16,852 nt of DNA. It comes from CAYZMH01 sp964479445 (lineage in GTDB: Bacteria; Bacteroidota; Bacteroidia; Bacteroidales; GCA-2748055). The notes under the pieces are model-generated. The model ran no database searches. It had not been told where the DNA came from and worked only from the letters and a program-made list of their open reading frames with translations. The number at the start of each line of letters is the position of its first letter. The first letter of the stretch is position 1. The stretch spans positions 1-16,852 of the forward strand of contig CAYZMH010000075.1 of assembly GCA_964479445.1 (NCBI GenBank), in the 5' to 3' direction. Made by a program: the position numbers and the translations under genes. Of the stretch, positions 11,973 to 16,852 are shown one piece after another.

Positions 11973-14336
11973 ATGAAAAATCATTTCTCAATGACCGGTC
12001 TGCTTGTATGGCTGACTGTTTTTCCTGCACTGGCACAGGTTCCTGTTCAGCAAATCAGGGGGTCTGTCAGGGATGCGCAGACACGCGAGACCCTGCCGGG
12101 TGCCAATGTAGTGCTGGTGGGGGAAAGCCGCGGAACGATCACCAATGAAGAGGGCAGATTTTTACTGGAAGATGTGCCCGTTGGAAGGTATAACCTGCAG
12201 GTGAGTTATGTAGGATACAAACCGGAAATCCTGCCTGAGCTTCTTGTCACTTCCGGCAGTGCATTGGTTCTGGAGGTTAGCCTGGAGCCGTCGCTTTCAG
12301 ATATCGGGGAGGTAGTGATCAGGCCCGCCATCAGGAAGGACCGGCCGGGTAATTCTATGGCAGCAGTGAGTGCCAGGCGTTTTTCGGTGGAAGAGGCCGG
12401 ACGCTATGCCGGTGCCATTGAGGATCCGGGTCGCATGGCGGGTAGTTTTGCGGGAGTGACTGCCGTAGGGCCCCATTTAAATGCCATTGTAGTGCGTGGG
12501 AATGCACCGAAGGGTCTTTCGTGGCGACTGGAAGGGGTGGATATTCCTGTACCCAGTCATTTTTCCGGATCCAATGTGGCCGGGGGTGGCGGACTCACCA
12601 TTTTCAGCAGCCAGTTGCTGGCAAATTCAGATTTCTATACCGGCGCCTTTCCTGCTGCTTACGGCAATGCCACGGCCGGGGTTTTTGATATGCGATTGAG
12701 GAATGGCAACAGCTATAATCACGAATATGCCGTTAAGTTGGGTGTGCAGGGAGTGGAGGCCGCAGCGGAAGGTCCTTTGCTGGGGAAGGGCAGGGGATCT
12801 TACCTGGCCAATTACCGGTATTCTACCATGGCACTTATTTTTCCGTTGCTCCCCGAGGTAAGTTACGCCAATGAAGTGCCGGTTTACCAGGATCTTTCAT
12901 TTAAGGCAAGTGTCCCGGCTGGGCGTGCGGGAACCTTTTCACTCTGGGGGATCGGGGGATTGAGCTCCTCCACCATGGAGGGATATGAGGATCGGGACCA
13001 ATGGATCTACCCGGAAAATCGTGAGCAAATGACGTTTAACTACAACATGGGGGCAACAGGGCTTTCCCATGCAGTGAACCTGGCAGATAATACGTATCTT
13101 CACTCCACCCTTTCATTCAGCGGAAGCGAACATAAGTATCACGAGCAATCCCGCCTGGATACATTGAATACAGGGATATTGTTCCCCCTGTATCGTATTT
13201 CAAAAGTGTCGAGCCAGGTGAGTTTCAGCTCCCGGCTTACCCATTCCTTCAGCGACCGGATTATACTGCAGGGAGGATGGGATTTTCAGAATCACCACTA
13301 CACACTGGATGGAGCATCCAGGGATTTTCTTACCGACGGACTCGTTTCTACCATGGATGGTGCCGGGAATAGCTGGTTGGCAGAGGCGTATATTCAGGGG
13401 AAATATAAGTGGGGAGAACATCTGTACACCACCGGTGGCCTGCATATGTCATGGTTTGAGTTGAACCAGTCGTACACACTGGAACCTCGTGTCTCTGCCA
13501 GCTGGCAGGTTTTTCCCGGTCACCGGATCTCCCTGGGTTACGGAAATCACAGTCAGATCGAACCTCTTTTCGTATATCATGTTACCCGCATCGATTCGGC
13601 ATCCAATCAGGTGACTTTTCCCAACCGCGATCTGAAGCGCATGAGGGCACATCACTTCGTGATGGGGTATGACTGGACGATAACCCCCAATATCCGGCTG
13701 AAGATAGAACCTTATTACCAGCGTTTGTACCGGGTACCGGTAGTGTCGGGAACACCTTACTCCATGGTGAATTTTCTAAGCGACTGGGCATTCAGCCGGG
13801 ACCTGGTAAATGAAGGTAAAGGCACCAATACGGGCATTGATTTTACCCTGGAGCGCTTCCTTAAAAAGGGACTCTATTATATGATCACCGCCTCTGTATA
13901 TGATTCAAAATACACAGGGGGAGACGGCATCCGGCGCAGAACCCGGTATGATGGCGGGTATGTGGTTAATGTCCTGGGAGGTAAGGAGTGGGAGATCCGG
14001 GATAAAGACCTGCTGGGGATCAATGTAAAGGTTACGTTTATGGGGCCTTACTGGCACCAACCGGTAGACCCGGCGGCCACAAGGAGGCAGGCTACCATTG
14101 TATATGACCAGGACCAGGCTTTCACCTACCGGCATTCCGGGTTTGAGAGCCTGACCGATCTGACCGTCAATTACCGGATGAACGGACAATCGGCCTCCCT
14201 GGTGCTGGCTGTGCAGGTGAAGAATATCCTTGGCCGCCAGTACCTGGGTAAGAAATATAACCTGGTGACCGGAGATATTGAGAATGACTTCTTTGCCAGT
14301 CCGGTCCCCTTTATCAGCGCCAAACTTGCCTTTTAA
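11973..14336 (+). CDS. TonB-dependent outer-membrane receptor
   Basis: 787 residues from the ATG at 11973; a GTG three codons upstream is less likely. A signal peptide ends near PALAQ (residue 22). A carboxypeptidase-regulatory-like beta-sandwich follows at about 27-106 (IRGSVRDAQTRETLPGANVVLVGESRGTITNEEGRFLLEDVPVG). A plug domain comes next at about 125-240 (SFAGVTAVGPHLNAIVVRGNAPKGLSWRLEGVDIPVPSHF ... TGAFPAAYGNATAGVFDMRLRNG), then a beta-barrel ending in the usual C-terminal phenylalanine (ISAKLAF). The protein imports a ligand across the outer membrane using TonB energy. No SusD partner is next to it, so it is not a typical glycan SusC; the ligand could be a metal chelate or other small molecule. 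It is probably co-transcribed with the neighbouring thioredoxin-fold gene. Confidence 0.95.
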   Translation: MKNHFSMTGLLVWLTVFPALAQVPVQQIRGSVRDAQTRETLPGANVVLVGESRGTITNEEGRFLLEDVPVGRYNLQVSYVGYKPEILPELLVTSGSALVLEVSLEPSLSDIGEVVIRPAIRKDRPGNSMAAVSARRFSVEEAGRYAGAIEDPGRMAGSFAGVTAVGPHLNAIVVRGNAPKGLSWRLEGVDIPVPSHFSGSNVAGGGGLTIFSSQLLANSDFYTGAFPAAYGNATAGVFDMRLRNGNSYNHEYAVKLGVQGVEAAAEGPLLGKGRGSYLANYRYSTMALIFPLLPEVSYANEVPVYQDLSFKASVPAGRAGTFSLWGIGGLSSSTMEGYEDRDQWIYPENREQMTFNYNMGATGLSHAVNLADNTYLHSTLSFSGSEHKYHEQSRLDTLNTGILFPLYRISKVSSQVSFSSRLTHSFSDRIILQGGWDFQNHHYTLDGASRDFLTDGLVSTMDGAGNSWLAEAYIQGKYKWGEHLYTTGGLHMSWFELNQSYTLEPRVSASWQVFPGHRISLGYGNHSQIEPLFVYHVTRIDSASNQVTFPNRDLKRMRAHHFVMGYDWTITPNIRLKIEPYYQRLYRVPVVSGTPYSMVNFLSDWAFSRDLVNEGKGTNTGIDFTLERFLKKGLYYMITASVYDSKYTGGDGIRRRTRYDGGYVVNVLGGKEWEIRDKDLLGINVKVTFMGPYWHQPVDPAATRRQATIVYDQDQAFTYRHSGFESLTDLTVNYRMNGQSASLVLAVQVKNILGRQYLGKKYNLVTGDIENDFFASPVPFISAKLAF

Positions 14337-14368
14337 GTTGAATATATGAATCCGTTAAATTACATATC

Positions 14369-14770
14369 ATGAATTACTTCCAGGGACTGGGAATCGTATT
14401 CGGCCTGGTAGCCATGCTGAAACCCGTTTATATGCACCTGTTACCCTATGATGAGAACAGGGTGCTTTCAAAAGCATATTCAAGTAAACGCCCCGCATGG
14501 GTTATCCCGGTGGCTATACTCGGACTCTTACTGGTGGCGTTCACATGGTATAAGCATATTACAACCGAGATCCCCTATTCGCTGGTGATCACCCTGCTCT
14601 TTTCACTGACTGCCATCAAGGCCCTGCTGTTCATTTTTGATTATCAGAAATTCCAGAAATGGGTTGCCGGTATGCTGGCAGAGAAGCGTGGAAAGAAAGT
14701 GGTGGTCGTGGATCTTTTTGTCGGGCTCTTCGGTCTCGTGGTAATCGCAGCCTCCCTGGTTTTCTATTAG
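14369..14770 (+). CDS. Small integral membrane protein, unknown function
   Basis: 133 residues, not recognised. Four hydrophobic segments lie at about 6-26, 43-62, 69-89 and 110-132, with a charged cytoplasmic-type loop (YQKFQKWVAGMLAEKRGKKV) between the third and fourth. No catalytic motif is visible. It starts 32 bases after the receptor gene and ends 47 bases before the oxidoreductase, so it probably belongs to the same transcript. The start ATG has no SD site, as is common in this phylum. Confidence 0.75.
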   Translation: MNYFQGLGIVFGLVAMLKPVYMHLLPYDENRVLSKAYSSKRPAWVIPVAILGLLLVAFTWYKHITTEIPYSLVITLLFSLTAIKALLFIFDYQKFQKWVAGMLAEKRGKKVVVVDLFVGLFGLVVIAASLVFY

Positions 14771-14817
14771 CCAGGACAGGAAATCTTTGAAGAGACTTAA
14801 TAAAACATGGAGGATTT

Positions 14818-15828
14818 ATGAATTTTAAGAAAGTAATTATGGATCGGTTTGGAGGTTCGGAGGTCCTCCGCCTGGTTGAGGAGGAGAATTTTCCCGAACC
14901 CCGACCGGGAGAAGTGCGGGTAAAAGTGTTAAAGGCCAGTGCGAACTTCACCGATATCATGATCCGGGAGGGGAAATACCCGGATGTGAAGGAAAAGCCG
15001 CCATTTGTTCCCGGGTATGATATGATCGGAATCGTGGATGCTGTGGGAAGGGATGTAACCGGATGGAAGAAGGGACAGCTGGTTGCGGATATGACCGTGA
15101 CCGGGGCTTTTTCGGAGTACATCTGGTTGCCGGCAGACCGGTTGATCCCGGTTCCGGGTAACCCGGACCCTTCCCGGGCGGTTACCCTGCTCTTATCCTA
15201 CGCCACGGCCTACCAGATGCTCACAAGGGCGGCGAAGGTCCGCGAAGGTCAGAAGATCCTGGTACATGGTGCCGGGGGGGCGGTCGGACTGGCCCTGCTG
15301 CAGCTTGGACGGTTGATGGAACTGGAGGTTTACGGAACTGCCTCTTTCCCAAAGCATGATCGCATCAGGGAGAACGGGGCAGTGCCTGTGGACTACAGGA
15401 ATGAAGATGTCTCGGAAAGGATCATGGAGCTGACCGGTGATGGAGTGGATGCGGTGTTTGACCCCATTGGGGGAGCCTCTTTCAGGCGCTCTTTTTCGGT
15501 TCTCCGGAAAGGCGGTAAGCTGGTGGCCTATGGGTTTTACAATGCCGTTACCGGCAGGGGAGGCAGTATTCCGGTGGATTTCATGCGGCTGATGCTCTGG
15601 AACCTGTTGCCCAACGGGAAGAAAAGCACGTTCTACTCCATTGGTAGCTGGCGGAAAAAACATCCCGTCTGGTACAAACAGGATGTGAATCAATTGTTTA
15701 AATGGCTTGAGGAGGGGCGTATACAACCGGTTATCGCCGATCACTATCCCCTGGAGAAGGTGCGGGAGGCGCAGGAGCGGATTGAACGGGCCGGACTTAC
15801 AGGCAAGCTGATCATTGATATTGCCTGA
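14818..15828 (+). CDS. Zinc-free MDR oxidoreductase, quinone oxidoreductase-like
   Basis: 336 residues; GGAGG four bases before the ATG fixes the start. The N-terminal GroES-like domain covers about 1-120 (ASANFTDIMIREGKYP ... PPFVPGYDMIGIVDAVG). The Rossmann domain has VHGAGGAVGLALLQLGRL at 149-166 with the AxxGxxG-type GAGGAVG at 151-157. The Cys/His ligands of zinc alcohol dehydrogenases are absent, placing it with NAD(P)H quinone reductases and enoyl reductases of the MDR superfamily. The FDPIGG and KGGKLVAYGFYN segments are usual for the group. The electron acceptor is unknown. As part of the plus-strand run after the TonB receptor it may process an imported compound or act in redox stress. 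Confidence 0.93.
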   Translation: MNFKKVIMDRFGGSEVLRLVEEENFPEPRPGEVRVKVLKASANFTDIMIREGKYPDVKEKPPFVPGYDMIGIVDAVGRDVTGWKKGQLVADMTVTGAFSEYIWLPADRLIPVPGNPDPSRAVTLLLSYATAYQMLTRAAKVREGQKILVHGAGGAVGLALLQLGRLMELEVYGTASFPKHDRIRENGAVPVDYRNEDVSERIMELTGDGVDAVFDPIGGASFRRSFSVLRKGGKLVAYGFYNAVTGRGGSIPVDFMRLMLWNLLPNGKKSTFYSIGSWRKKHPVWYKQDVNQLFKWLEEGRIQPVIADHYPLEKVREAQERIERAGLTGKLIIDIA

Positions 15829-15905
15829 GTGCGATGTTGCAGGGAAAGGGGTAACTAAGAGCTCGCGAGGAGAAAACGTGTCGAATCCTGAAAAACATAT
15901 TTTGT

Positions 15906-16277
15906 ATGAAATTTATTTGGATTGGTATCATTGCATTTCTTGGAATTTTACAGATCACCGGATTTACCAGGGTATTTGGCTGGTTTGATCTACCCGGTAT
16001 AATGAAAGATGTGGGCCGTTTCTCGGGGCTTATCTGGCTGGTATCGGCCCTTTTCATGACGGTAACCGGAATATTGTACGGACTGAGGGTCAGTCTCTGG
16101 TGGCTGGCCGGTGTTGCGGCCCAGTTGCTGTCCCGGTTCCTGGGTGTCTTCTACTGGAAAGACTCCCGGAACCCGGGAGTCTCTCCTTTTACGGGTATGT
16201 TCCTGCTATTTTTCTTGCTGACGCATCTTTTTGGCGATGATCTCCGCGGCCTTGATAAGCGGGTAGCCGGCTGGTGA
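15906..16277 (+). CDS. Small integral membrane protein, unknown function
   Basis: 123 residues, not recognised. Four hydrophobic segments are visible at about 3-22, 40-61, 64-83 and 95-110, rich in Trp and Phe (WIGIIAFLGILQITGF; LWWLAGVAAQLLSRFLGVFYW). The last 13 residues are polar. The frame overlaps the convergent oxidoreductase gene by 72 bases, which is uncommon, so the true C-terminus may be different or the ORF may have lost an earlier stop. A 77-base gap with a possible AGGAG far upstream (15869-15873) separates it from the MDR gene. Hydropathy and strand support a real gene, but with less certainty than its neighbours. Confidence 0.6.
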   Translation: MKFIWIGIIAFLGILQITGFTRVFGWFDLPGIMKDVGRFSGLIWLVSALFMTVTGILYGLRVSLWWLAGVAAQLLSRFLGVFYWKDSRNPGVSPFTGMFLLFFLLTHLFGDDLRGLDKRVAGW

Positions 16278-16852
16278 GGCGGTCAGACACGGATGGGTGC
16301 CGATCTGCGAACTGATCAGCGAGTTGATCGTCATACGGTTCTCAATGGCCCGTCCGATCACATTGGTCAGCTCCCCCGCGCTGAGTCCGCCCAGCACTTC
16401 GCCGCCGATGATCACGCCCGAATCGCGTGCCGCGATCAGTTTGACCATCTGCTTGTGGGCGTCGGGCAGGTTCCCCGGGTGCCGGTCCACGCCCTCGAAC
16501 ACCCCGGTGTGGACGGCAATGCCTTCCTGCTCCGCTCCGGCTTCGGTGATACCGGCTGTTCCGAATCCATTTTCGTCAATGGCCGTGGAGTAGATGGCGA
16601 TGGTGCCGCTGAATGTCTTGACCACATGCAGGTTGAACAGGTTGAGCCCGGCAATGCGGGCCTCTGCACAGGCTGTGGATGCCAGCATGGTCTGGTTTTT
16701 CCTGCGGGTGACAAAATCCCTCTTCTCGGCGCAGTCTCCCACGGCAAAAATGTCGCGGTCGTTGGTGCGCATGTATTCATCCACCGAGATAAAGCCGAAT
16801 TCATTCACCGGTATCCCTGCCTTTTCAGCCAGTTCGGTGTTGGGTCTGTACC
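16206..16852 (-). CDS. FAD/NAD(P)-dependent disulfide-oxidoreductase-family enzyme, C-terminal part; truncated by window edge
   Basis: 214 residues are visible; the gene continues beyond base 16852. It opens with YRPNTELAEKAGI, then the second FAD motif RDIFAVGDCAE. The C-terminal dimerisation domain follows: TFSGTIAIYSTAIDENGFGTAGITEAGA ... LIAARDSGVIIGGEVLGGLSAGELTNVIGRAIENRMTINSLISSQIGTHPCLTASPAGYPLIKAAEI. The layout is that of NADH oxidases, CoA-disulfide reductases and ferredoxin/rubredoxin reductase-like flavoproteins. The catalytic part that would distinguish them is outside. A GTG at 16808 is not the start because the family sequence continues upstream of it. The codons look richer in G/C at third positions than those of the neighbours. 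Confidence 0.93.
   Translation of the reverse strand, partial: YRPNTELAEKAGIPVNEFGFISVDEYMRTNDRDIFAVGDCAEKRDFVTRRKNQTMLASTACAEARIAGLNLFNLHVVKTFSGTIAIYSTAIDENGFGTAGITEAGAEQEGIAVHTGVFEGVDRHPGNLPDAHKQMVKLIAARDSGVIIGGEVLGGLSAGELTNVIGRAIENRMTINSLISSQIGTHPCLTASPAGYPLIKAAEIIAKKMRQQEK

Overview
The window looks like chromosomal DNA from a member of the Bacteroidota, probably an environmental or anaerobic lineage with moderate GC. The evidence is a TonB-dependent receptor with an N-terminal carboxypeptidase-regulatory-like domain, a YESQ-repeat protein of a type I associate with Bacteroidota (DUF6150-like), and patchy use of Shine-Dalgarno sites. I see no rRNA, tRNA, CRISPR, transposase or phage gene. 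Both ends cut through genes.

Region A (1-2412) is signalling: the end of a hybrid histidine kinase (ATPase tail, receiver, Hpt) followed after 29 bases by an NtrC-type sigma-54 response regulator. Region B (2413-7030) is a stress and iron block. It holds an exported protein with six BON domains, an EncFtn encapsulated ferritin, a family 1 encapsulin shell, a short-chain dehydrogenase, a pterin-4a-carbinolamine dehydratase and a small ferredoxin. The shell and EncFtn together form an iron-storage nanocompartment, but this EncFtn stops at the end of its fold and lacks the usual C-terminal cargo-loading peptide.

Region C (7031-9590) has a tandem universal stress protein (minus strand), a 473-base divergent spacer, a formate/nitrite-type transporter followed by a second, synonymously recoded copy of its own C-terminal tail, and the YESQ-repeat secreted protein (minus strand). 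Region D (9591-16277) begins with a PAS-containing sigma-54 activator. Directly after its stop codon come two dyads (TGCCA...TGGCA type) and then a well-spaced -24/-12 promoter. This leads into a run of plus-strand genes: a thioredoxin-fold protein without redox cysteines, a TonB-dependent receptor, a small membrane protein, a zinc-free MDR oxidoreductase and another small membrane protein. Region E (16206-16852, minus) is the C-terminal part of an FAD/NAD(P) disulfide-oxidoreductase-family enzyme.

The unifying theme is probable sigma-54 control. There are two enhancer-binding proteins, one good -24/-12 promoter with upstream dyads (11469), one plausible promoter in front of the stress protein (7988, minus), and a near-identical 20-base element starting TTTCTGGCACAGT in front of both the BON protein and the pterin dehydratase. 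The promoter assignments are inferences from sequence. The protein family calls for encapsulin, EncFtn, the sigma-54 activators, the BON protein, ferredoxin, MDR and TonB receptor are strong.
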